NCBI GenBank assembly: GCA_030512295.1
Contig: JAULSR010000008.1
Location: 124,001-188,000, forward strand
From: Bombardia bombarda
Taxonomy: Eukaryota; Ascomycota; Sordariomycetes; Sordariales; Lasiosphaeriaceae
Direction of reading: 5' to 3'
Length of the DNA: 64,000 nt
This document shows positions 40,610 to 52,514 of the stretch, one piece after another; within the stretch, counting starts at the first letter, position 1; every line of letters starts with the position of its first letter. A model generated the notes under the pieces. That model was given only the letters and a program-made list of their open reading frames with translations, searched no databases and was not told the DNA's origin. Both the position numbers and the translations under genes were made by a program.

Positions 40610-42688
40610 CTACCCCCGATGCACCAGCTGTTTCGACAAAATCATATTGACGCTCTCCCGCGCATTAGGCGTGTTCCAGATACTATCCCGGCCGCCCTTG
40701 CGCCACTCGTCGCCAGTTGCGTCCTCGCCGCCGCCCCTCGTCGCCTCGCCCATGATGACCTCGAGATCGCGCTTCTGCGAGCTGAGCCAGTTGCGCACAA
40801 AGTTGACGGGGTCCTGGGCCATGGACGTCAGGAACGTGTGCTTGGCCTTGGACTGGGCGACGCCCTGCACGATGGTGGCGAGCTGGTCGTCGAGCAGGCT
40901 GACGTCCTTGAGCATGTTTGCGTACTGCGCGCTGTGGATGAAGGGCACGAGCTTGGCGCGCAGGGGGTCGTCGACTGCCACGCGCACGTCGTAGACGGTC
41001 GGCTTGGGGTCCTTGTGGAACTCCTCGTCCACACGTATCGTATACGTGAGCTTGACGGGGGGGAGTGCCCTGAGGTGTTGGGTGATGTAGTCGTTGAGCA
41101 TGGGGATGTGGCCGGCGTCGCGTTGGAGCACCTGGAACGAAAGTCAGTATTGCTATGCGCATGTCGAAAAGGGGGTGGAATAAATACGGACCTTTTTCAG
41201 TGTTTCATCGCATCTAAAATTCCTCTTCTCTTCGTCCTCCTGAAGCTTCATAAGCTTGATGTACTCAAAGAGCCCCATGACTGCCTCCTGGCGCGTGGCC
41301 TCCCGCATGTCGATGATCTCGGCCAGCTCGGGGCTGAGCTCAAAGCGCTCGGGATCTTCGTGTCTATAAAGGTTTATGGTGATGTTTGCGTTCTCGTCTC
41401 CGTTGCGCTTGAACGTGAGCTCGTCAAAGTCGGCAGCCGCGGGGAGATTAGAGCCGGCCGGCGTCCTATCCGGCTTCTTCCACTCGACGCTCGTATCCGC
41501 CCCAGGGCGCCCGGACTTCGGACTATCGAAGTCGACGGTCAAGGCCTTGAAAAAATGCGAGAATCTGTAGCGCTGGCCGGGCTTCGCAGGGATGGGCTTC
41601 GTCCTAGGCTTAACTGGCACGTCTGTCTCCATCTTATCGCCGTCCTCGCCGCTGCTCCCTGCCTTCGCGTCGTCCTCATCCTTACTGGAATCGTCTTCAT
41701 CGTCAAGTAGGCGGCCTTCGATCTTGACGCGGTATGACGACTCGAGGTTGGAGGAGAAGTCGAAGCTGTTGATGCTGATGCCGATCGTCTGCCAGAACTG
41801 GTCTTCGACCGTGTTGCTGATCCATATGCGCAAGGTTTTGTATCGCTGAAGGGAGGAGCGGGTGGCGCATTAGCTAGGGCACAAGCAAGCAAGCAAGCAA
41901 AGCCAGCCATGGCGGCATCGTGATGGTTGTGACTGTGTCCAAATACCTTTGCATTACGGTTGACCGAGTCGACAATGTCTAGCCTCTTGCGTGTCATTGT
42001 GGCATCGAGGCGGCGCTCAATGTCGCGCAGGTTCTTGTAGGCGAGGGCAACGTCGCCCTCACCCACCAGGATCTCCTCGACGCCGTCGGGCAGGGCCTTG
42101 TCGGTGGGCTTCCGGCTCCGCAGCTTGGCGAGCATGGTGGCCGTCTCGCGGCGCAAGGCCTCTTGGTGCATTTGCGCCTGCGTCATGGGTACCGAGTGGT
42201 GCGGTCCGGCTGACATCATGGGGCCTGTTTGGGGGAAAGGGGGGAATGTGGGTGGTTAGAAGTCAAGTATAAAGTCTGGAGACGCGGGTCTGGAGTCGGG
42301 AATCTGCAAATTATGGCGCGCTGCGCTACTAGACCCGGCGGCGAGTGAGAGATTCCTGTGCAGGTAGGCTTTGGGGTGGAGCAGGTATCAAATCTCGGAA
42401 AAAGCGGAGTGGTAGTGTGTGTGTGTGTGTGTGTGTGTATAAATGGTGGATGGAGTCAAACCAGTGAATTCAAACTTGCCCATTCACTCCTTCCCACTTG
42501 AGACGGGGTAAGATGACAGGCAATTGACAGCGATTGGTTCCTCGAGAATAAAACACTGATGATGGATAGAAAATCAAAGCTCAAAAAAACTCACCAATGC
42601 CACCTCGGCGTTGTGGGACATGCTGTCCTCCTCCCCTCGCCGAAGGAGGAGGCACCTGCGGTGTGTATCCACGGTATTGCGGCTGCAT
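40610..42688 (-). CDS. SWIB-domain chromatin remodelling subunit (SNF12/RSC6 type)
   Basis: Subunit of SWI/SNF or RSC remodellers (SMARCD family). Exons 42595-42688, 41947-42224, 41192-41845 and 40610-41131 give 515 residues. Introns are 370, 101 and 60 nt; the first carries a (GT)12 microsatellite and the last has a GTCCGT donor. A glycine/proline N-terminus is followed by the SMARCD signature RKRLDIVDSVNRNAK-RYKTLR and IWISNTVEDQFWQ. The SWIB domain begins at FELSPELAEIID (about residue 292) and runs through LKKVLQRDAGHIP. The in-frame stop at 40610 follows KQLVHRG. Directly beyond it another frame encodes a clean tail (GSGGREVKDWLMDWLTTAY and on to TGA 40540), so the annotated end may be a frame break at the G5 run 40613-40617. 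Whether it is SNF12 or RSC6 cannot be decided from one gene. Confidence 0.9.
42415..42438. repeat. (GT)12 microsatellite
   Basis: Twelve perfect GT units on the plus strand, inside the long first intron of the SWIB gene. Confidence 0.9.
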
Positions 42689-44381
42689 TCTGGCTAGGCC
42701 ACTTGAGTTCGCCCTACCGTCTGACAAGACATGCAAATCCGCTCCCCGGGTTGTCCTTGCCTTTTCGATGGGGTGATAGGGAAACCTGGGTCAGTAGTGA
42801 AGGGGGGTCCCAAAACCTTCGTTGGGGTCTTCCGGTCTGGCAAGCGCGTCCGTCGCGTCGTCACTCTGTGGTTTGACGACAGCTGGTGGAGTTTCTTGCA
42901 AAGTCAAAACTATGGGCCACACGCGCCTGCCCTGCCACTTTGCAGTTGCCGCCCCACAGCTGCTAGCTGGCCAGTCCCCAGCCACCACGCCACTAGCGCC
43001 CGTGTGGCCTCCAGAAAAACTGCGCTGGGCGGTACTTTTGCTTTGCTCACCTTTGCTCACCTTTATAGATTGACGCAGATATTTCTGGTCCAGATTTAGG
43101 GAGTTGTTATTTACGCATTCCAATACACCTGAGGTGTATCAGTTTCTAAGTAATTGCAAGTTGCATGCAAACTTCACGCTGTATTCATGGTTATACTTAT
43201 GCTCCAACTCTTATTTCCTGTTCAAATTTAGAGTTGGCAAAAGTCCAAGCTTAGCTCAGCTCGGCTGCGTCATGTGACCATCCTCCGACTACTACCCGCC
43301 TTCCCCCCTTTTCACCGGAAACCAAGTCCTTCGCGTCCAAAGATTGCAACTTGTCAGGAAAGGATATGCATTTTATGAACAATACAAGGAGAAAATTCTC
43401 TGCTTAGGGAAATTCAAAATCGTTTACTACAAATTGGAAACGAATCACGATTCTGACCAATGCAGCTACCGGACTTTACCTCCCCACAAAGCCCCTTTTC
43501 TCCGGAGCAAACAACCACAATACCCACTAACTGTCATAAGCTCATCAAGCTGCACAAATCTCTGCTCAATGTCTTGGTTGAACGACTCAAATATTGATAC
43601 ATAACCCCCGACCCGCACTTAAAAATCGGAGTTCATTGCAAAATGCTCCCGTATCAAGTTATAATGACAAGCAAGAGTTTAAAGACGAACCCACGCCACG
43701 CTACCTGAAAGTGAAAAAAGAAAAGGAGAAAAAAATGCATATTATAAAAGTGCTAATCGTAAGGTAATGATGACGATGACGATGATGCTAATGATGATAG
43801 TGACCAAGACAGCGGTGATGATGATGATGATGATAGCAGAAGTAGCAGTAGCAGTAGCAGTAGCAGTAGCAGCGAAATTTTAACGCCCAAACCCAAAAAG
43901 AATAACCCTAGAGCAAAGACAGCAGAAACAACTCTCCCACCTATAGTCCCCTTCCTAAGACTTTGAAGAAGCTTGGCTCTTCAAGATACAAAATTGAAGA
44001 AGAAAACGGAATGGAGCACTTTTAAGGTCGAAGAATGCATATGCGTATGTTGAGTGCTTCTTTTCTCAAAGTATTTGTTGTGTATGAAATCAGTAAGTAA
44101 AAAGGATATTTCATACCCACATGCCTCCTTTTATAACAGACAAAACGCAAGCGACGAGCGAGCGAGAGAGCCCACCCGCAGTCCAGCCGTAATGCCTTTG
44201 CTCTGTTCGCGACGTATACATGCTCATCGTATACAGCATCTGTATACGTACGCTGGACAACTCAGCCCCTTGACCATCGGGGGTATATAAAGCGGGAGTA
44301 AAGGAGCGGAGAAGTGAGGCAGAGAGGGAAGGAAGGAGCAGAAGAGACCAAGATCCATTCGGACCCCATAGTTAGAAAATT
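42689..44381. other. Intergenic region, SWIB gene to PDK1-type gene
   Basis: 1.7 kb: the SWIB promoter (42.69-43.3 kb), then the 3' flank of the kinase gene with a trinucleotide cluster at 43766-43873. I see no gene. Confidence 0.5.
43766..43873. repeat. GAT and AGTAGC simple-repeat cluster
   Basis: Interrupted GAT/GAC triplets (43766-43835) run into (AGTAGC)n and (AGC)n units (43840-43873) in non-coding sequence. Confidence 0.75.
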
Positions 44382-47042
44382 TTAAAAGGCAGTCCCCAGG
44401 CCGTTCCCCAGCCCATTTTTCGACTGCCTCTTGCTGAAGCGATTCCTCTTCACGTTACTTGTATCCTCCAGGCTCGCCTGGCTCTTAGTCAGCTGGTTGC
44501 GGCCTGTGCGATCACTAATCGCGAACCCCTCGGGACGGCTCGCCCTCCCGCCCATGGTACTGGCGGGGCTCGACATGGACGATGACATGTCGCCGAACCC
44601 ATTGTCGCTGCTGTATGACCCGGCCAGATTCTGCGACAGAGCCAGGTCCTTTGCCCGCTCCAACGAGTCAATCCAGTCATCCACAGACGATTTTGCGCCG
44701 TCGCCTCCATGTGATGACGATGACTTCGGTTCTTCGAAAACATAGTGTATGCCGCCCTAGTTTTTGCACGTTAGATCACACCCCATAACCGGACTCAACG
44801 CCGTCCTCCGGTGGGGAAAAAAGAAACTCACTGTATCAACACACCAAACCATCTGGCCCTTCGCATCCAGTTGACTCCTCCACACGCAATCTGCCCCAAG
44901 TAGCGAAATCTCCTGCTTCGCCCTCTTCTCGTCCCCGCCCGCCGGCGCGAGCACAATTCGCCCGCTCGACGTAATCATTACCAGCCTCTGCCGCTTCTTG
45001 GTCGTACTACCGCCGAAAAACCTAGACAGCTTCTTGTGCCCATCCCCCTCCCCCTTCCCATTCTGACTGTTTGGTATCGGCGACGATATCACCATCAAAT
45101 CTCCCAGCTTCAATATCCTCTCATTATTCCTCGTCAGCACAGGGCTCCACTCGATATCCAGCTGTGTCGGCGGTGGCAGCTCCGTGATAATCCTCGCTGG
45201 CCTCGAGCCGTTCGTCGCCTGTCCCGGGGGCCCCCTCGAGGACGATGGGGGCGCAATATTCTTTGGTGAGTTCGAGCTGGACGGCCCCATGCCGTTAAGG
45301 TTAATGATCTGCGGCTCCTGAGCCGGTGGCACATACGGCCGCAGCCGTGGCGCCTTGACTCTCCATAAATCCTTGCTGAAATTCTGCCCGTCAAAAAACT
45401 CGTGATTCTTTATATGCTCGACCGTGAGACGGCGGTTTGGATCCAACACCAGACACCTCTCCACTAGATCGCGGGCAGCCGGTGGAAACCCGGCTGGGAA
45501 CTCATATTCCAAATTGACAATCCTTTGGAACGTGAGGTACTCGGTGGCACCCTTGAAAGGGGGCCGGCCAGCAAGCAGCTGGTATATGATGCACCCAAAC
45601 GCCCACAAATCGCTCGCTTTGCCTGCTGACTTGTCGGTCAAAAGCTCGGGGCTCACATATTCTGCGGTGCCCACGAACGAGGCAGTTCTCTCCTCCTCGG
45701 CCGCATCCTCGGGTGGCCTCGGACTCCGGGGATCTAGTAGCAGCTTGGCGGTGCCAAAATCAGTGATCTTGACATGCATCTGGTCATCCAGCAGCACGTT
45801 TTCAGGCTTGAGATCGCGATGAATGACCCCCCTTGAATGCATGTAGTCCACCGCGTCCAATATCTGCGCCCCGTAAAACCTCGTGCACTCCACGTCAAAG
45901 GTCCCCGTCTTCTTCAAAACGCCCAGCAGCTCCCCACCATTACACAGATCCAACACATAGTAAAGCGACGATTCGTCCTGAAAGGTATAGTAAAGCCGCA
46001 CGATCCCCGGATGATCCGTCAGCCGATTCAGCGTGTTCTTCTCGATATTGACATACTTGATCTTCTTTTCCTTGATAATATGCTTCTTCTCCAGCACCTT
46101 TATAGCGTATTCCCGTAGTGTTTGACGATCCGTGGCGAAAAAGACGGTGCTGTACGAACCCTCCCCAAGAACCTTGCCAAAGTTGAAATCGCGAACGCCC
46201 TTCTTGACCGATCTTATCACTGTCCTCCCATCGGCGTCCACTTCTCTCCTCAGGCTGACGGCGGCACCCCGGTCTTTCCACTCTTCGCTGCTGGCCAATG
46301 GCGGCATATCTGCCCCATAGCTGCTCGGCGGCGCGTAGGGCACACCCGGGACGGTGGCATAGCCTATGCCCATCCCTTTCGAGCTCCTCCTAGGAGGCGC
46401 AGGACCGCTCGGACCACTCATACCACCACCGCCGCCGCCGCCTCCGCTGGGCGACGTAGAACTCGGACCCGGGCCAGGTCGGGCAGAGAGATGTGATCGG
46501 CTCGGTTCGCGGGTCGGCACGCGTGCTGACGAGGATGCATTGGGCCGTTCAGACGTCGAATTGCTCCTTGCTATTGGCACACCGTACAACGAGGTTCGTG
46601 AGGGCTCCGGCCGGAGGCCACCACCAGCAATGTAGTGGTCGAGCTCAGGGGCGCTGGGGTTTTGTCCTGGTGGCGGAGGCCTTGATGCCGGTGGTGGTTG
46701 GGCCCCATTTGGGGACGACTGGTTTGGCGCATATGGCGAAGGGAAATACTGATCGCCGTACTGATCGCCGGGAGTTATGGGCGGTAGCGGGTATTGGCTC
46801 GGGATGCCTCTTGCAGCGTTCAGACTATCTTGGGCATTCTTGAGGATTGCCGCAGCGGACTCGTAGGTGTGCGGTTGGCGAGGTGGGGATGCTTCTTGGC
46901 GTGTCGCCTGTTGCTGCTGCTGCTGCTCATATTGTTGGGCTTGTTGAGTGGTGTCTTGTGGAGCCCGAGAAGATACAGAGGCAGAGGGCCGCAAATTGTG
47001 ATCGGGAGGTGGTCCAGCTCTCGAGTTGGACCGCCCGATGGC

Positions 47043-47074
<32 letters not shown>

Positions 47075-47180
47075 CGTCGTGACTGGTCAGGAATTCCCTA
47101 GAGGAGGTAGGCTCGGCGTCGTCGGGGTTGGCGATGCGCAAGCCTCCTAGGGCTCTTGACAAGCTGAGGTCACCATTCAT
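44382..47180 (-). CDS. PDK1-type AGC protein kinase with C-terminal PH-like domain
   Basis: Homologue of 3-phosphoinositide-dependent kinase 1 (yeast Pkh1/2, fission yeast Ksg1), which phosphorylates the activation loop of other AGC kinases. Exons 44832-47180 and 44382-44756 give 907 residues; the intron 44757-44831 is 75 nt. The first 320 residues are low complexity with poly-Q. The kinase domain spans about 330-595: GEGSYSTVFFA (glycine loop), YAIKVLEK (lysine), HRDLKPEN, DFGTAKLL and the PDK1-like activation segment SFVGTAEYVSPELL. A C-terminal PH-like region (IEWSPVLTRNNERILKLGDL...RLVMITSSGRIVL) runs across the intron into WCVDT-GGIHYVFEEP. The tail is serine-rich. The start at 47180 is the first in-frame ATG (MNGDLSLSRALGG). 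Confidence 0.94.
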
Positions 47181-49004
47181 ATTTGCTCGAGGTGTAGGCC
47201 CCCAAACCACAAAAGGTCGGGGCGACGTCACCAGAAGGCGGGAGGAGAGCAGGCGACGGTCGAGAGGGGTTTGGAGCTATGTAATGTTGAGGACGGGCAT
47301 ACGGTCAGCCGAGAGTCGTGTGATGCAGGCGTGGTATGTGTCGGTCGTGGTGGTAGTGGTGGCTGTGAGCCAGGGTGTCGGGAGACGGCCAGCGACGAAT
47401 GAAAACGACAATGACAACCCGACAGACGATGCGGCCTCGGTGGCCGTCAGTTGCGCGTTGCGACAGATGGTGACGAATACAGAGGCGACACTAATAACTA
47501 GCGAACTGGGAGAGGGTGGTGCGACCTTTTGGTGTCACTGGTTTCTGGCAAAACCAGCTTGCCGAGTACCGATTATTCGACTGTTGGGCCGACACGCAAG
47601 ACGATACGAAAATGCACATTCAGGGCGCTGCAAGGTATTAGTAGCAGCTGGCTTGCTGGCTGCCGCAGGGGAAGGGCACCAATCGTCAATAATCGGTGGT
47701 GGTGTTCGCGAACTGGCCGGCCTAGATGGTCTGGCTTGCTGCAGGGGCAGGCGGGAGGAGGAGGTGGTGGTGGTGGTGGTGGTGAGGTGGTGGTGGTGGT
47801 GGTGGTGGTGAGGTGGTGGTGGGAGTCGGGATCGGTGGGCAGACAAATGGAGGAGGATTCGTCAATGGCTGATGTCCTCTGTACTTGCTAGGACTGCCGT
47901 TCTGGGCGAAGAACTGTGGTAGACAAGCACAACTAGGAGGTACCCAGTCCGTGCTCCGCTACTAATTCGAGAAAGAAAAACTTAAAATTAGGAGCCGGTA
48001 GAAGGTAGAGGTCGGTGCTCTGGAAGCTATCCAATGTCAAAGAGTATTAAGGCAGCAATGCAAGGCACCTTGGAATGATACAAGAGCCTCAGAAACCTTG
48101 GAATTCGAGTTGGGAGTCGGGGCTTGGTGGATGTGCATGCGCATGCGCATCGTATTGAGGACGCGTTCAGCGGGCAGGGCTGCTATGGACTGATGGACAG
48201 CAACTTTGGCATTTTAGTAGGGCCAAAAGCAGTAGATGGAGAAAGGAGCTCGGATAGCTGCAAGAACAGCGACACCAACATCGTCATTGGTGGTTATTCC
48301 CGTCTATTTCAGTCTTCTAGACTAGAAACCTTCATCCACAGTCTTCGTATCTTTCGAGTCGGTGTGTCTATCGTGGCTCTCATCAACACTACCTTACCTT
48401 CCTTCCCCCCGCACCACAGCCCCTCCTTGGCTTTTGGAGACGCCGTTGGCATCGTGGGGCTATATTTGTCACTGTGCATGCGTCCTTTGGGATTGGTAGA
48501 ACGTCCGATGTGTGCGCACTGTTAGTAATAGAGGTTTGGGTTGCAGACTGTATACCAAGAAGGAGACCTCGACGTCGATGCATCCGGCATGTAATCCTTG
48601 GTGAATTCCTTACCGACTTACCGCACCAATTCAAAATATTTTTTCCCTAGGCAGGTACCTACTTACAGTACCCATGATCCTGTCCAGGGACAAAGACTGT
48701 GGTGACTTCTAAAGTCCTTCTAGTGTCCTTCTATTAGACCGTGGCGTTGAGGGGAAGCTCCTTTGATCTTGACTCGATTCATGTAGCTTCCTCCTTCTCC
48801 GACCGGTTCATTGCAGCTGCCTCGCCAGAAAGTGTAGAAAGTATTCCACGTCTTGACATGGAAGGCACCCAAAATGCCTTCCAATTTTCTGCAATCAATC
48901 TGGTCTCCTCACGGTGCAGCAGACTGGGGGAGCCAGATTCAGTCTCTCGTTTCCAGAGCAGCCGGTAGTCATCGTCCAGTGGCAGTCAGTAAATCACCGA
49001 CGCA
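47181..49004. other. Divergent promoter region, PDK1-type gene / unknown gene
   Basis: 1.8 kb between divergent starts. It includes a GGT-repeat block (47757-47824) and otherwise no supported gene. Confidence 0.5.
47757..47824. repeat. GGT/GAGGTGGT minisatellite
   Basis: Uninterrupted GGT triplets broken twice by GAGGTGGT, forming two near-identical higher-order units of about 27 bp. It lies 0.6 kb upstream of the PDK1-type start. Confidence 0.85.
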
Positions 49005-49975
49005 ATGCTACGTCTCAAGCCAACGGTCATCACCTTGGCCATGGCCGAGGTCAAGGAGGTGGAAAATCGCCGCAAATTCCACAGATACCTCACCGAAGAG
49101 AAAGGTCCCTATGTACGACAGGCAGAAGGAGCATTGGCCTCGGCCACCCCCCATGTTGACTCGCCGTCTACGCCTCGAAGCCAGACATCGGTATCAGACC
49201 GTAACACAAACAAGCGGAATGTCTCGTCTACCTCTAGCAACCGAGAGCTTCGCATAGGGACCGCTTCGCCCAATCTGTCAATCATTGAGCAAACAAGCGA
49301 GGAGGAGATGCTTCCGCTCCCCGAACTCGTCCATAGACGAGACTCGAACCGCCAGGTCAGTAGCGACGGACGTGGAACCGCCCATGGCCATCACCGCAGA
49401 TACTCGGTTACCCAGCTTCTGTCCATGACGCCGAGACGTATCCTGCCGACCCTCAGACTTACCGGTGATGACCCCGAGCCCGCCGCGGTTGTCACGCCAG
49501 TTTCGCCTATGCGTGCCATGTCGCTCGAGGACCGGCTGGTTGCGCGCCAAGAGGCTACCGAGTCTCCAACGCAAGAGACTCGGGATGTCGTTCCAGACAC
49601 CGAGCGGACTCTTGGGAGTGGAATACCTGAGCTGATGATCACTTTGAATGAGGCCCTGAATGAACCGGATCCATATCCGCTGGCTCCGCAGATGATTGAG
49701 GCTGGAGACCTTGATCCATCGATGGCTGAAGCTCAGGCGCGGGAGAGAGTGAGTGCTCGACAAGCTGCTCTGGTAAGCTCCTTCCACGAGAGACAGCGGC
49801 AGCGGCAGCGATATCGGGACCCGAGGGACGGGAGGGAGACTGGACCAGCCAACACAGCACAGCCATCAGCCCCGTCGCCAACCAGCCGTGCCCAGAGACG
49901 CTTGCCTCCTATGTCGTCCTTCGAATCAGACGGATTACCCGAAGGTAGCAGAGGCCAAAGAGTCGCATCACATCT

Positions 49976-50015
<40 letters not shown>

Positions 50016-50450
50016 ACTGAAGCTGAATATTTTGACCCGCGAAGCCCATCTGGCTCTGCATCAGCCCCGTCGACCCCTCGAACTCCGGCGGATGGTACTG
50101 CGTTCCGCATATACAACGACTCATTGCCGCCCTCATCGCAGCCCCAGACACCACAGAATCTGCCCGAAGCACGCCACCAGAGCCGGCTGCGCGGGTCATA
50201 CACGGTTCCCCCCGCCCGGCGCTCCTCCCCGCCACATTCCACCGCCAGAACGCCAACAACAGGCCGGATGAGGCGCGGGATTCATGGACGGAGGCGGAAC
50301 CCGAGCCCGGCGGGTCTGCAGACACCGGGGTTCAGAGGGTTGTACGGAGGTCTGGAGAACACGGACGACTCCACCTTGTTTGAGCAGGCGTCGCGTGGCT
50401 TGGGGTCGTCGGGCAGAAGCTCGCAGGCTGATCCGCCAGAGGAGGATTAA
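49005..50450 (+). CDS. Unrecognised fungal protein, low-complexity
   Basis: A 481-residue intronless frame from ATG 49005 to TAA 50448-50450. I do not recognise the family. The N-terminus (MAEVKEVENRRKFHRYLTEE) looks like a short charged helix. Around residue 245 there is a conserved-looking basic helix, RERVSARQAALVSSFHERQR, followed by RQRQRYRDPRD. A run of 15 alanines, from GCA codons at about 49977-50011, precedes a long S/P/R-rich disordered tail. There is no signal peptide or membrane span. Codon use has the C-ending bias of its neighbours and no stop in 1.4 kb, so I take it as a real gene. The basic segments and disorder would suit a nuclear or RNA-binding role, but that is a guess. 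Confidence 0.72.
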
Positions 50451-52514
50451 AGCATAGATAGCTAGACGCTTGTTTATTAGCTTGGAATGGGAGGGGGAAG
50501 CCGAGGTGTAATCATTGATATTATTAAGGCTGGCAAAAGGCTGCTGCTGCTGCTGGTTTGCCGGCTCGGTTGTTGGGGGAAGTTTTAAACATTGTAATAA
50601 GACCCAAACATTGTCTTTTCCACTTTGAGAGCAACACACGGTCAGCCCAGCCACCCATATTTTGTAGTACATGGTACATACACATTCGTCACTCTTTGTG
50701 ATTTTGTGATTTTGCGATTTCACGCATCATTAATAAGGCACACACTATCCACAGACAATCAGTAAACCGACCCGCTGATTTACAAAGAAAATATTCCCGG
50801 AAAAATGGAAGATGAAAAAAAAGTCTTCAACTCCAGCGTTGAATGGATGCTGCGACCTCGCCGTGCGTGCCGTGATTCAGCATCAGCAGCGCGCACGCAG
50901 CAGCAGCAAAGAGAGGAGCGGGAGAGAGTTGTGGTTTATTCTTTCTTTTGTGCAAGGTTTTGGAGGCAGGGTAGATGCATGCACAAACTTGCACAGAGTG
51001 GCCGTTTTATGCACGCAATCAGCGAGCCAAGCGAATCAGCATGGCACGAGGATTATGTCAGCGACGAGAGCAAGACAGGATGGCCCCAGAGGGTGTGATG
51101 TATGAAAATGGGAGCGGTGTGGGCATAATGGAAAGCTCTCGGATTGTCGAGATCGATTTCGGTGGAGGGTGCCGGTGGGGGTGTGGCGAGCGTCGGACCT
51201 GGGCGTGTGGGGTTTAAGCGAAGGCGAGCGACAGTGGACAGTGGAAAGGACAGTGGAAAATGGAGGGAATCACCGTGCGTTGCGTCGCGGAAGTACCAAG
51301 GTACCACGAGGGAACGGAAAACGGAAAAAGGGTGCGTGCGTCAGTCCGCTGCCCGCTGCTCGGCCTGACAAGGGACACTGGCGAGACTGGGAATCTGCCG
51401 GCCACACCGGGCAATGGCACGCAGGCAGGTGGAAGAGAGGCGGCGGGCAGAAGGGGGCCGTCTTGGCACAGCAACGACGAGACGAGGCAGGGCGAGCGCA
51501 GGCGCTCTGGCATCACTGACACTCCAGGCAGGGGGCAGTGACCGAAGAACGGGCAGGACGGGCAGACGGGGCTAAACCACATTCGGAGCCATGGCATATT
51601 CCGCCGCTCTTGCCTTTTCGCTTGCCCGCTTGCCCTTGCTGCTGCCCTTGCTCAGACTTCCTCCACTCCCCCAGACGACTCCAGAGCCAACTAGCCTATC
51701 AAAACACGCCCGCAGAGTCTGGGACCCACCCGTATACCGCAACCAATCAAGCGCGGCGGTGGCCGTCTCGGAGTGCTGCTGCGCATCCACAGCACCCAGC
51801 GACCAGCATCAGCCAGCTCCGATACCTTTTTGTCTGCTCACAGTGCATTGGTGCTTGGGTGTGGTGTCTCGCGCAGTGCAGTGCCAGTCGTGTCTGCCTC
51901 TCTTCTCGCACATTTCGCCGCCTAGATCCCTCGCGCTCCCCTCCCTTTTCCTTTTCCTCTCCTCCTTCACACTGACTGACCCTCGCACACGCCTTACTAC
52001 TTGTTTGCTCCTCCCATAAATATTTCATATACTCGCCCCGTCCCGTCCTAAACCCTCTCTTTTCCCTCCTTCCTAGCTTCCTTCTTTCCATCGAGCTGCT
52101 ATCACACTCACTTCGCTTACACCTGGTACCACACCACCCACCCGGCCTCGACACGGTTGTTAACTCTCGTCGACCCTCGTCAGCCTCGCCAGCTTCTCAC
52201 GTCTGGCCGCCAAAATCAGCACGCGCTCCTCCTCGCCGTCCTCACCCTCACCTCACTACCCTCAATTAGCTCCATCACCATACTCAAAATCACCTTGCTG
52301 TCCCTCTCTTACTGGCCAATTGACTTGTCGACCCCGGCCACCCGTCGTTGAAACTGCTTGACCGTTCTCTCGCTACCGTGCAGAACTGTATCATCTCCAA
52401 GACACCTACCTCACTTGCTTGACGCGTTTTGATCTGGCCAGTGTCACTTCAGCTCGCATCTGACACGCACACTTGACACTGCTCTTACACACTAGTGCTG
52501 AACAACTAACAAAC
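50451..52514. other. Intergenic region with long pyrimidine-rich leader
   Basis: The part from 50.45 to about 51.55 kb holds the 3' UTR of the preceding gene and purine-rich sequence with GACAGTGGA repeats (51229-51260). From about 51.6 kb to 52514 the plus strand is strongly C/T rich, like a long fungal 5' UTR for the next gene. No tRNA or ORF of note. Confidence 0.5.
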
